Assembly: GCF_000172555.1 (NCBI RefSeq)
Contig: NZ_ABOX02000006.1
Span: 1-64,000 of the forward strand
DNA length: 64,000 bases
Source of the DNA: Pedosphaera parvula Ellin514
GTDB taxonomy: Bacteria; Verrucomicrobiota; Verrucomicrobiia; Limisphaerales; Pedosphaeraceae
Direction of reading: 5' to 3'
Below the pieces are notes generated by a model that saw only the letters and a list, made by a program, of their open reading frames with translations, was not told where the DNA came from and made no database searches. This document shows positions 42,973 to 51,186 of the stretch, piece after piece; position 1 is the stretch's first letter; each line of letters opens with the position of its first letter. Both the position numbers and the translations under genes were made by a program.

Positions 42973-43449
42973 TCAGAAACGAGCGTCGCGGCCCTGGATA
43001 AAACTCTTCGGAGCCTTCGAACGATCAAACCGGCCGGTGTGACTGAAAGTATCAATTTCATCGACAATGGCATTGAGCAAATCCAAATCACCCGTTTTCT
43101 CATAGCATGCCTTGGCACCCATATCCACCAGCTGCTGGCACTCCTCATGAAAGACAGAACCGGAAAGTACAAACACAGTCAACTGTGGCATGGGATGATC
43201 CTGTAACCACCGCAAAATCTCGACGGCACCTTTTTGAGGCATAACCGCATCGACCAGTAATACATCGGGAATCGGATGGCGTGCGCGATCAGCAAACGGA
43301 CCTTTGCCAGCGAGATAATCTAATACTGTATCTCCCTGATCCATCTCACCAATCACCTTCAAATCCGGGTGGGTCCGCAATGACCGTTGCAATAAAAAGC
43401 GATCGTCATCGCAATTATCCATTATCATGACTTTAATCTGTTGCCCCAT
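42973..43449 (-). CDS. Single-domain response regulator
   Basis: A 158-residue receiver-domain protein. IKVMIMDNCDDDRFLLQRSL forms the acidic pocket. The acceptor Asp lies in PDVLLVDAVMPQKGAVEILR, the Ser in TVFVLSGSVFHEE, and the Lys in ACYEKTGDLDLLNAIVDE. The 'DYLAGKGPFADRARHPIPDV' insert resembles that of the regulator at 41464. A tail after the domain (HTGRFDRSKAPKSFIQGRDA) has no recognised function. Cognate kinase not adjacent. Confidence 0.9.
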   Translation of the reverse strand: MGQQIKVMIMDNCDDDRFLLQRSLRTHPDLKVIGEMDQGDTVLDYLAGKGPFADRARHPIPDVLLVDAVMPQKGAVEILRWLQDHPMPQLTVFVLSGSVFHEECQQLVDMGAKACYEKTGDLDLLNAIVDEIDTFSHTGRFDRSKAPKSFIQGRDARF

Positions 43450-43541
43450 ACTACTCTACGCTAAACGCGTGTGACTAAAACGCCAGTGTCTTTTCTTGGG
43501 GAGACTGACCCACCGAACTTTAATTAACTTAAACCATGTAA

Positions 43542-43757
43542 TCAAATGAAGCGGCTGTAATCCATCCTCAACGGCCCATCCCCTTCTGACAGCATGCATG
43601 TCTTAAAATCAAACTCCGCTGCTTTCACTTCCATCCACTGTCCTTCTGCTTCAACCAGCCCAATCCCGCAAACTCCCGGCTTCGGTGAATGCAACACCCA
43701 TCGCTCCTCCGTCCCGCTAATCCGCTCAATATCACTCTCATGAATCGGTTTCGTCAA
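43542..43757 (-). CDS. Possible small protein, unknown function
   Basis: A 71-residue frame with a TTG start at 43757. The sequence (ISGTEERWVLHSPKPGVCGI, GLVEAEGQWMEVKAAEFDF) has a natural residue balance. Just upstream on the same strand, another frame encodes a short peptide ending QGDWEWMPFDETDS. The two may be parts of one small gene split by a frameshift. No family recognised. Confidence 0.4.
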   Translation of the reverse strand: MTKPIHESDIERISGTEERWVLHSPKPGVCGIGLVEAEGQWMEVKAAEFDFKTCMLSEGDGPLRMDYSRFI

Positions 43758-44096
43758 AAGGCATCCACTCCCAATCGCCCTGCGGACTCCGCATCAGTTC
43801 CGCTTCGACCCACATTCTCAAATCAATCCGGCGTTCAACCGTTCCGCAATTTCCCTGACCTTCAAGTCTCGCTCACACCGAGTTGTTGAACCCGCCGAAC
43901 GCCTGGCAATCCCTTCGCCACCGGCTTCAATTGGAACCCTCCCTCCCCATCGCTTTTTCCCAGGCCAGTTACAAATCGCTGCTGTCCAAGTTCTTGTATT
44001 TTTTGGTTTTTTTGTCCTGTGATGGGGGATGGACACCCTATGTCCCACCCCCCTCGTTAGTATGGTGTCGTTATGAACATCAAAAAAGGTAGCGTT
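43758..44096. other. Intergenic stretch upstream of the 44097 gene
   Basis: About 340 bp. Antisense frames here continue into the next gene and look like shadows. T-rich runs near 44009-44030 precede a GATGGGGGATGGACACCC segment. I see no RNA gene or clear promoter. Confidence 0.35.
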
Positions 44097-44585
44097 ATGA
44101 ACGACAACACCATTCCCAAGGCCGTCTTTCAACAAATCATCGCCACCGCCGTGCGCAAAAACGGTGGCGACTCCGCCGCTGAACGCTGGGCTTTTGCCTG
44201 GACCCTCAACCTCGCCAGTACCGATCTCCGCCACCAGCGCCTCGAGTCCATGGCTCGCACCTACCTCCTGCGCGTCTGCGACACCCCACCCGCCGCGCCA
44301 CTTCCCAATACCGAGGACCCACTCCAGATCCGCGCGTACGAACTCGCCACCCGCGCCGCTCGCGACATCCAATGGACCATCGCCCCCGGCCGATTCCCCG
44401 CCCAGATCCAGATTTCCGCCCCCGTTTATTCCGAAAAAGCCGGCGGCATCGAAACCCGCTCCCTGACCCTCACCAAAGACGAGTTAGTCCTGGAACGCAC
44501 CTTCCTGGTAAGAATCTTCCCGCTCCTCGCCACCGCCATCCGCCGCGAAATCAAGGAGATCGAACCCGACCTCCGCTGGTCTTGA
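44097..44585 (+). CDS. Hypothetical protein
   Basis: About 162 residues starting at 44097 (MNDNTIPKAVFQQIIATAVR), with AAGGTAG upstream; an alternative start at 44073 adds eight residues. Predicted helical in the first half (AERWAFAWTLNLASTDLRHQ, RLESMARTYLLRVCD) and mixed later (FPAQIQISAPVYSEKAGGIE, LVLERTFLVRIFPLLATAIR). No signal peptide or membrane helix. No family recognised. The opposite-strand frame of similar length is rejected as its shadow. Confidence 0.6.
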   Translation: MNDNTIPKAVFQQIIATAVRKNGGDSAAERWAFAWTLNLASTDLRHQRLESMARTYLLRVCDTPPAAPLPNTEDPLQIRAYELATRAARDIQWTIAPGRFPAQIQISAPVYSEKAGGIETRSLTLTKDELVLERTFLVRIFPLLATAIRREIKEIEPDLRWS

Positions 44586-44614
44586 AATGCGCCAGCATCA
44601 CTTGTTTCACATTT

Positions 44615-44690
44615 TTCATTAATCCCGCCTTTAGTGCGGGGTTATTTCCGTCCGTTTCTTGCCCAACCGTTTCCAACGGTTTCCCTTTCC
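44615..44690. repeat. Extragenic repeat family D, copy 1
   Basis: ATTAATCCCGCCTTTAGTGC then GGGG, and AACCGTTTCCAACGGTTTCC. These give two hairpins, CCCGC..GCGGG and AACCGTT-TCC-AACGGTT. Copy 2 is at 49988-50068 with CCCCAC-TTTA-GTGTGGGG and the same AACCGTTTCCAACGGTT palindrome. The first hairpin may terminate the preceding gene. Confidence 0.65.
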
Positions 44691-44824
44691 GCTTTATTCC
44701 CGACATACCATCCCATCCTCCTTCTTTTGAATATGCTAACTCCAATGCTCTCCATCTCGATTCGCCCTTTTCACCAAACGGCCCTAGATTGAGTTGAGTT
44801 GGTAATCAACCAAAGGAGTTAATT

Positions 44825-45127
44825 ATGTTTGCCACAATTAGACGCTATCAAACCGTTTCCCCCGCCAAAATAACCCCGTTGATCAACGACGGCTTGATCC
44901 CCCTCATCAGCGAAATCAAGGGATTCGAGGGTTACTATTGCCTCGACCTCGGCGACGGCATGATGTCATCCGTGACCTTGTTCGATACCCGGGAAGCCGC
45001 CGAGCAATGCAATCAAATGGTCGTTGAATGGGGTCTGAAGAACACTGAATCACTTCTCACCAAAAAATTTGAACCCTTCATCGGCGAAGTCGTCGCCCAA
45101 AAACAACCAGCCCACGCCCTCACCTGA
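44825..45127 (+). CDS. Small ABM-fold-like protein, paralogue 1
   Basis: A 100-residue protein with AAGGAG 6 bp upstream of its ATG. MFATIRRYQTVSPAKITPLI, ISEIKGFEGYYCLDLGDGMM and SVTLFDTREAAEQCNQMVVE suggest a ferredoxin-like antibiotic-biosynthesis-monooxygenase (ABM) type fold. A paralogue lies at 57445-57747 with the same pattern (ISEIKGFEAYYCIDAGEGMI). Function unknown; ABM-fold proteins act as dimers on small hydrophobic substrates. Confidence 0.75.
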   Translation: MFATIRRYQTVSPAKITPLINDGLIPLISEIKGFEGYYCLDLGDGMMSSVTLFDTREAAEQCNQMVVEWGLKNTESLLTKKFEPFIGEVVAQKQPAHALT

Positions 45128-45179
45128 GATTTCCAGGCCGAATACAACACATTTAAAAATTAAAACCACCCCTCACGAT

Positions 45180-45930
45180 CCAATCCAATTCGTCGTTGGT
45201 GCCCGTCCGGAAGGACCTCCGTGCGCGCCGCACTAATATCGCCAACGAAATCAATCCCTCCCATGCTTCTATCCGCGCACGCGCCCCGCGACCCAAATCC
45301 CGCGCGCCAGCGATCAATTAATGGTAAGGATGAGCTGCTGCTCGCTCCCTAATAATGCCCGCGATCACCCCAACCCTTACCCGTTCCCGCGGATGCGGCC
45401 AGGAAACTTCATCCCACCGCCAGGCACGTTCACCTTGCATCGGTAAGGATTGGTGCCCGTCTGGAAAGACCTGCCGCTCGCTCCCTAACAATGCCCGCGA
45501 TCCAGTCCAATCCTCACCCGCTCCCGCGGATGCGCCCCACGACTCCAATCCCACCACGAGCCACGTGGGTAGGGCGCGTCACTCCGTGCGCGCCGCACTA
45601 ACAAAGCCCCGGATATCATTCCCCATTCCTCCAATTCGCGCAGGCGACCCACGATCCAAATTCCACCGCCAGGCACGTTCTCTCGCTTAGCAATCGGAGT
45701 AACGAGATTCATTTCTCCTTCCGCGATCTCCTTCGCGCACGCGACCAACGACTCCATTGCCACGCGCCAGCAATCAATTAAATGGTGGAATGACGCTGGT
45801 GCCCGTGTGGAAACACCGGAATTCAAACACCGTCGGTGACTCTGCCCAGCCCATTGCCCCAATTCGCGCACGCGACCCGCGATCCAATCCCACCGTCAAG
45901 CCCCGGAGCGCCGGTTTCCCAACCGGCTTA
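45180..45930. repeat. Composite REP array (family A modules with one family B copy)
   Basis: This 0.75-kb gene-free stretch is built from recurring modules. They include a partial family A hairpin (about 45211-45240), a complete one with GTAG at 45569-45599, CGCGCACGCGACC(C/A)ACGA segments, GCGCCAGC(A/G)ATCAATTAA modules (45306, 45771), GGTGCCCGTCTGGAAAGACC and TGCCGCTCGCTCCCTAA modules, and a family B palindrome (GGAGCGCCGGTTTCCCAACC then GGC) at 45905-45927. No frame looks genic; frames that run through it encode the RHSVRAAL-type artefact peptide. Confidence 0.8.
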
Positions 45931-45966
45931 GCCTGTTAGCAACCCACCGATGCTGCTCCCTCAAAC

Positions 45967-46662
45967 TCACCCAATCCACCGCGCGATACCAAATGCCGCC
46001 GCTGCCGCAAGGCCACCAATGACAGTAGTCTGAAGCGCACTCCGCAGAACCGGCACCCCAGTAAAGCGCCCCTTGATGCCACCGAAGACGGCGAGCGCCG
46101 CCAAAGTCACTGCCACGGACAACCGCAAAGCACTGTGCGCATTCGGAAGTATGATATATGAGCTGAGCGGAATGATGCCGCCGACGATGTAAGCAAGCGC
46201 AATCGTCAATGCACTCTTCCACGCGCGTCCGGGTTCGGGCCGCTCCAGGCCAAGCTCGAAGCGCATCATGAACGCCACCCAGTCCTTTGGCCGCCGTCGG
46301 AGCGATTCCACCACCGTGGCGCACTCCTCGGCGGAAAGACCGTAAGTCTCGAAAATCTCACGCACCTCCTGCGCCTCCGCCTCCGGGATGTTTACAATCT
46401 CCTGCTCCTCACGCGCCTGCTCATGCGCGTAATGCTCCGCATCGCCGCGCGCCGCCAGATAGCCGCCCAGCCCCATCGCTATCGAACCCGCCGCAATCTC
46501 AGCAAACCCTGCCGTCACGATGAGATGAGTCTGGGAAATGGCCCCCGTCAACCCCGCCGCCAGCGCGAAGGGCACGGTCAACCCATCAGACATGCCGATG
46601 ACAATATCCCGGACCGTGTCACCAGCCGTGAAGTGCTGCTCAGTATGTGGTGTCATTGGCAT
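45967..46662 (-). CDS. VIT1/CCC1 family transporter
   Basis: A 231-residue integral membrane protein of the VIT/CCC1 family, which exports or sequesters Fe2+ or Mn2+. The first helix region DTVRDIVIGMSDGLTVPFAL carries the conserved D-G-L-x-x-x-F motif. GFAEIAAGSIAMGLGGYLAA is the second signature. The cytoplasmic region (EHYAHEQAREEQEIVNIPEA, EVREIFETYGLSAEECATVV) is the Glu-rich metal-binding helical hairpin. Three further membrane helices follow. Direction and metal are not determined. Confidence 0.9.
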   Translation of the reverse strand: MPMTPHTEQHFTAGDTVRDIVIGMSDGLTVPFALAAGLTGAISQTHLIVTAGFAEIAAGSIAMGLGGYLAARGDAEHYAHEQAREEQEIVNIPEAEAQEVREIFETYGLSAEECATVVESLRRRPKDWVAFMMRFELGLERPEPGRAWKSALTIALAYIVGGIIPLSSYIILPNAHSALRLSVAVTLAALAVFGGIKGRFTGVPVLRSALQTTVIGGLAAAAAFGIARWIG

Positions 46663-46702
46663 GCCTTAAGAATCCAGCAGGATTTTAAAAGTGCAACCCT
46701 AA

Positions 46703-46862
46703 GGCCTCGTACGGAAATAAGCTGATACGAGCTGCGCCGACATCCGGGGGCCAGTCAAGGCGCGACGAAAGAGCATATCCAAGGCGATCTGCGACTGAGG
46801 AGCAACGCCGACTGGCACCCGGAGGACCAGCAGATCGGGTCAGCTTATTTCCGTACGAGGCC
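46703..46862. mobile_element. 160-bp MITE with 23-bp perfect TIRs and TAA target duplication
   Basis: Left TIR GGCCTCGTACGGAAATAAGC-TGA (46703-46725) is the perfect reverse complement of the right end (46840-46862). Both sides are flanked by TAA (46700-46702 and 46863-46865). Inside, CCGGGGGCCAGTC pairs with GACTGGCACCCGG (12 of 13), so the whole element can fold into a long hairpin. No coding capacity. TAA/TNA duplications are typical of IS5-group elements, so an IS5-like transposase elsewhere is the likely mobiliser. Confidence 0.88.
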
Positions 46863-46887
46863 TAAGCCAGTTGGCCTGCAGCATCGA

Positions 46888-48936
46888 CTACAACCCGGGA
46901 AACGGCCGAAACTTAACCGTCTTCTCCGCCCCCTGATTGAACCGAACCGTCAACGTCTCCCCGGCCAGTTTAACTTCCGTTACCGGACATGCCGCCGCTT
47001 TGGCTGATGGATAAAGAACATACACCACCGTCACTTTGCCCCCCACACTCTTACGATAGATGGCCGTCGGAATCGCTTTGATGCCCCCATAACCAGCGGA
47101 TGAATCCGGCAACCAGCCTTGCACCACCGGCTCTTTCTGGCCTTTGACAATTTTCACACCATCCGCACCGTAAGCCATGACCGTCAGATTCGGACCGGCA
47201 TTTTGTGTGGTGACACGCAGGCCGTCCACGGTGGCGTCCGGTGCATTGAGATGAAACAACGCCTCGCAATCGTGCGGTTTGCCATCCATCGACTCCAGTT
47301 CATCCGCAATGATGAACACATCCGGCTTAAGAAAAAACACATGCCGCGTCTGCCTTATCGGGTGAAGAGATTCCGCGCCCCAACCCTCGTCATATCGGCT
47401 GGCAGCATGATCAAAAACATCATTGCTCTCCCAAACCTGGGGCAGGGGATTCTTTACGACAAAAGTCTCTTTGGGTTCATGACGACGCGCCTGCTCCAGG
47501 CCATCCACCATCACCACGTTATGAGCACGGCTGCTCAGCACATATTGCCGCCATTCGCTCGCATCATAAATATAAGCGCCGCCCTCCACGAGCAGCGGCT
47601 GGCCGTAAGCAGTGAGGATGACGCTCAATTTATCTTCATGCTGATGACCATACCCAAACGGCCCACCGTCCATGCAAAGCCAGCGTGCATCGGCATCCCA
47701 GCCACTCCGCATGATGAACTGACCCGCGTAAGGAAAAACGTGGGACGTTTCCATCGGCGGCTTCCCTTCCTTGCCGTTCGTCGCAACCCAGAGAAAATCT
47801 TCCCGTTGCGGAAAATACCGCGCCCCTGGTCTCATCCCAACTACAATGCTGCTGGCCCCCGAATCATTCAACGGCGGCATCCTTCGATCGGGCTGCATCG
47901 AGAAGAGCAAATAGCTGAACATTTTCTCCAACTTCGGCAGATAATCCTTGGGCGGTTGAAACCCGGTCATCGAAACGAGCTCCACCGGGCCGCTAAAATT
48001 TCTGAGTGCAATTCCGTGATAACCCGGAGCCAGTTCGATTTGTGCGCCATCGGGATAAACCTGCACATCGAGTTCGTGATCCAGCCGTTCGGCGGCCGTG
48101 TCGCGCCAGAGCTGGGCATCCTTGAATTCCGGGAAGAGCGCGCCCACATGATAAAGCCCGTTGGCTTCCATGGTCAGCCAGTTGCCGGTAGTGTGGAACT
48201 TCATCAAATACTCGGCATGATCGACAAAGCTCTTTAGCATCAATACCACCGCCGCATCATCAAAGGACTTCGCCGATAGCACACGCGGAAAAATTTCCGG
48301 CCAAACCGTGCCGGCACGAATGCCCGCTTCGATCGTGCGCCAGCGGGAAAACGGCCCATTCTGAACCGCGGCCAGCGGCACCGGACAGTCGTGAACCCAA
48401 CTGTTCAACTCCGCCACAAACTCCTGTGCATACTTTTCATCGCCCGTGGCGTAATAAGCCTTCGCCAACGCCAGCCATTGTTCGTGCCGGTTGAACTGCC
48501 AGGTCCACTCATTATTGCGTGGCCACTTGGAATCAGGCTGCGTCGTCGGGTTGAATGCCCAATCAATGGTCTCCCCAAACTGCCATTCAATACCCTGGCT
48601 GTTGACCAGATGCTTCAACGCCTTCTCTGCATCCGGTTCATTGGATTTCGCATCGTGGCCAACTCCGCGCGGATCAATCTGCCAATGCGGCAGCGGACGC
48701 GTCCGCATATGTTCCGCCAGCGCATGACGTGCCGCCGTCCAATCAGACCCGGCAACACTCTTTTTCACCTCGGCCAAATCCGGACGGGACAAATCGAGCA
48801 GCGCAAAGAATTCCACATCCGAGAGCCTCGGACCCGGATCAGGCACTGGCGCCGAAGCCGCCGGTCGCACCACCCCGGCGACAATAAAAAGCACAACGAC
48901 CAGCAAGCGCATCATCCCGCAAAAAATATTACGCAT
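46888..48936 (-). CDS. Secreted heparinase II/III family polysaccharide lyase
   Basis: About 682 residues from the Met at 48936 (48915 also possible). A longer frame to 49041 is rejected because its extra residues derive from a REP repeat. Signal peptide MMRLLVVVLFIVAGVVRP then AASA. The N-terminal alpha-barrel domain includes WTWQFNRHEQWLALAKAYYA, WRTIEAGIRAGTVWPEIFP and HTTGNWLTMEANGLYHVGAL (catalytic Asn/His region). The C-terminal beta-sandwich has DGGPFGYGHQHEDKLSVILT, GGAYIYDASEWRQYVLSSRA and HNVVMVDGLEQARR, typical of heparinase II/III-like lyases. It probably degrades an acidic polysaccharide in the periplasm. Substrate unknown. Confidence 0.9.
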   Translation of the reverse strand: MRNIFCGMMRLLVVVLFIVAGVVRPAASAPVPDPGPRLSDVEFFALLDLSRPDLAEVKKSVAGSDWTAARHALAEHMRTRPLPHWQIDPRGVGHDAKSNEPDAEKALKHLVNSQGIEWQFGETIDWAFNPTTQPDSKWPRNNEWTWQFNRHEQWLALAKAYYATGDEKYAQEFVAELNSWVHDCPVPLAAVQNGPFSRWRTIEAGIRAGTVWPEIFPRVLSAKSFDDAAVVLMLKSFVDHAEYLMKFHTTGNWLTMEANGLYHVGALFPEFKDAQLWRDTAAERLDHELDVQVYPDGAQIELAPGYHGIALRNFSGPVELVSMTGFQPPKDYLPKLEKMFSYLLFSMQPDRRMPPLNDSGASSIVVGMRPGARYFPQREDFLWVATNGKEGKPPMETSHVFPYAGQFIMRSGWDADARWLCMDGGPFGYGHQHEDKLSVILTAYGQPLLVEGGAYIYDASEWRQYVLSSRAHNVVMVDGLEQARRHEPKETFVVKNPLPQVWESNDVFDHAASRYDEGWGAESLHPIRQTRHVFFLKPDVFIIADELESMDGKPHDCEALFHLNAPDATVDGLRVTTQNAGPNLTVMAYGADGVKIVKGQKEPVVQGWLPDSSAGYGGIKAIPTAIYRKSVGGKVTVVYVLYPSAKAAACPVTEVKLAGETLTVRFNQGAEKTVKFRPFPGL

Positions 48937-48990
48937 ACCCACCATTGGAGCTGATACAGCCTCTTTGCCAAGCTCAATGTGATTGTAGGA

Positions 48991-49790
48991 GCGCCCCACG
49001 ACTCCAATCTCACCACGAGCCACGTGGGTAGGGCGCGTCACTCCGTGCGCGCCGCACTGAAATGGCCCACGATCTCATTCTACCAATCACCCCCTCCGCG
49101 CACGCGACCCACGACCCGACCAACCCGCGCCAGCAATCGTATAATCGGTGGAATGAGAGTCCCCTCGAATTCTAACACGGTCGGCGATTCTACCAGTCCA
49201 TCGAGCTTATCTGCGGACGCAGTCCTCAATTCCAAACCGTGCGCCAGCCATCAATTAATGGTAAGGATTGGTGCCCGTCTGGAAAGACCTGCCGCTCGCT
49301 CCCTAATGATGCCCGCGATCCAATCCATCCCTCACCCGCTCCCGCGGATGCGCCCCCCGACTCCAATCCCACCCGAGCCACGTGGGCAGGGCGCGTCACT
49401 CCGTGCGCGCCGCACTGAAATGGCCCACGATCTCATTCTACCAATCACCCCCTCCGCGCACGCGACCCACGACCCGACCAACCCGCGCCAGCAATCGTAT
49501 AATCGGTGGAATGAGAGTCCCCTCGAATTCTAACACGGTCGGCGATTCTACCAGTCCATCGAGCTTATCTGCGGACGCAGTCCTCAATTCCAAACCGTGC
49601 GCCAGCCATCAATTAATGGTAAGGATTGGTGCCCGTCTGGAAAGACCTGCCGCTCGCTCCCTAATGATGCCCGCGATCCGGTTCCACCCTGACCTGTTCC
49701 CGCGGATGCGCCCCCCGACTCCAATCCCACCCGAGCCACGTGGGCAGGGCGCGTCACTCCGTGCGCGCCGCACTGACAAGGCCCACAATC
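48991..49790. repeat. 358-bp tandem duplication of a REP-containing unit
   Basis: A unit of 358 bp starting with the family A palindrome (GTAG at 49028, GCAG variants at 49386 and 49744) is repeated nearly identically twice, with a third partial copy. Each unit runs through the CGCGCACGCGACCCACGACC module, CGCCAGCAATCGTATAATCG, a TAACACGGTCGGCGATTC segment, GCGCCAGCCATCAATTAATG and CTGCCGCTCGCTCCCTAATG. Frames that cross it on either strand are treated as artefacts. Confidence 0.9.
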
Positions 49791-49987
49791 CCAATCCATC
49801 CCTCGACCCAAATCGCGTATGCGCTCAACGACCCCGCCCTCCGCGCCATCCAATATTTGTTAACCTCCACTCACCCTTGACACGACTGAACACAATTATC
49901 ACCACCAACAGATGAGCATAATCGTCACGGAACAAATAGGCTGACTGCTCGCCGGTTTGTTACTATCTAGGCACTGACGCCGCACCC
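49791..49987. other. Intergenic stretch between repeats
   Basis: No gene or RNA recognised. The 1.2-kb interval from 48937 to 50171 is gene-free. Confidence 0.4.
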
Positions 49988-50068
49988 TTCTCATTAACCC
50001 CCCCACTTTAGTGTGGGGTCCTTCGCATCCCAATGTTTCCCCAACCGTTTCCAACGGTTTCTTTCCGC
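49988..50068. repeat. Extragenic repeat family D, copy 2
   Basis: ATTAACCCCCCCACTTTAGT then GTGGGG, followed by CCCAACCGTTTCCAACGGTT and TCTTTCCGCC. It matches copy 1 at 44615-44690 over most of its length, with changes in the first hairpin that keep pairing. Confidence 0.65.
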
Positions 50069-50171
50069 CACACTCCACCCAATATCGCGGGCTCAAACTC
50101 TGATATTGGCCATTGAATATTCTTTGACTCTTAGTCCTTGGACATTGGACGTTGGACATTCCACCTTCCAC

Positions 50172-50456
50172 TCACCCCGTAAACCCAAACCGATAATGCT
50201 CCTCCTCAGCCTTGATGTTCAGCGAATTGCAAATGCGACTGGAAGCCAGCATGCCCGCTGCCGTTTTGATCATTCTGTCAAAATCACGCTTCGGCAACTC
50301 CTCTCCCGCATGCTTTATCGCCTGAATTTTGGCTCCGCGATCCAATAGCATTTCCACAAACTCCTCGCAGGCAACCGGGTCATCCGTTGAGTAATGACTC
50401 GCTATCGGAGTTCTGCCTGATTGTGTCGTGAATTCAACGATATATTTGGGAATCAT
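50172..50456 (-). CDS. Small hypothetical protein
   Basis: A 94-residue protein. The start at 50456 is supported by AAAGGAGAG 6 bp upstream; a longer frame to 50558 has no such site. The sequence MIPKYIVEFTTQSGRTPIAS then CEEFVEMLLDRGAKIQAIKH is a mixed alpha/beta small domain, with DFDRMIKTAAGMLASSRICN helical. No family recognised. It is divergent from the BON lipoprotein gene. Confidence 0.65.
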   Translation of the reverse strand: MIPKYIVEFTTQSGRTPIASHYSTDDPVACEEFVEMLLDRGAKIQAIKHAGEELPKRDFDRMIKTAAGMLASSRICNSLNIKAEEEHYRFGFTG

Positions 50457-50615
50457 ACATTCTCTCCTTTTCGCTTTAACCAAATTACCGACCCTTGCCC
50501 CACTGTGAATTGGGGTTAAGACCTGCTTACCTGCTTTCCGCGTATGGAAATCCCCCATGGCAGCGGACTTATACCTGAACGATGGTGCTTTGACCCGGAA
50601 TTAATTCTAACAATT

Positions 50616-51155
50616 ATGAAAACACCAACCAAATTGATGGGCCTCGCGGCCGCCTTGGTCCTTATTGCCGGCTGTAGTCGCAGTGCCGAAACCACCGCCA
50701 GCAGCGATGCTAGTAGGGACACCACCGTCGCCAACGCTCCCGCGACGAATGCCCTCTCACCCACCTCGCGCGAACTCGATTCCAAGAATCGCGTCTATCC
50801 CGATGCTGCGAATTCCACAAATGCGGCTGACACCAGCTCGCTGAAGGCAGCGGATAATACGGGTAAAAACGTGCGCGACCGTGACAACGCCACGCTCACC
50901 CCCGGTGACCAGGGCAAGAGCGAATCCGACCGCGAAATCACCCGCAACATCCGTCGTGCCATCACCAAAAACGACCAACTCTCCACGGAAGCCAAAAACA
51001 TCAAGATCATCACCGTTGATGGCAAGGTGACCTTGCGCGGCCCGGTGAAGAGCGACCAGGAGCTGAAGACCATCTCCGACGTTGTGCAAAACGTCGCTAA
51101 CGGCGCCGCCGTGGATAATCAATTGGAAGTCAAGACCGACAGCAGCGCTAAATAA
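50616..51155 (+). CDS. BON-domain lipoprotein
   Basis: A 179-residue protein from 50616 (a longer frame starts at 50544). Lipoprotein signal peptide LMGLAAALVLIAGC, then a long Ser/Thr/Ala/Asp-rich linker. The BON domain is at about 110-175: SDREITRNIRRAITKNDQLS, NIKIITVDGKVTLRGPVKSD and ISDVVQNVANGAAVDNQLEV. BON domains bind phospholipid membranes; such lipoproteins are commonly osmotic- or envelope-stress proteins. It is followed 31 bp later by the stress protein at 51187, probably on one transcript. Confidence 0.88.
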   Translation: MKTPTKLMGLAAALVLIAGCSRSAETTASSDASRDTTVANAPATNALSPTSRELDSKNRVYPDAANSTNAADTSSLKAADNTGKNVRDRDNATLTPGDQGKSESDREITRNIRRAITKNDQLSTEAKNIKIITVDGKVTLRGPVKSDQELKTISDVVQNVANGAAVDNQLEVKTDSSAK

Positions 51156-51186
51156 CCATTAAAAATTCAAAAGGAAGGAAAATCAT

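Noticed and set aside
43818-44372. 184-codon leftward frame overlapping the 44097 gene
   Set aside because: Gly/Val-rich antisense composition; the rightward frame has a better start and residue balance.
48979-49915. Two long rightward frames with identical segments
   Set aside because: They translate the 358-bp tandem REP repeat; the shared peptide is an artefact.
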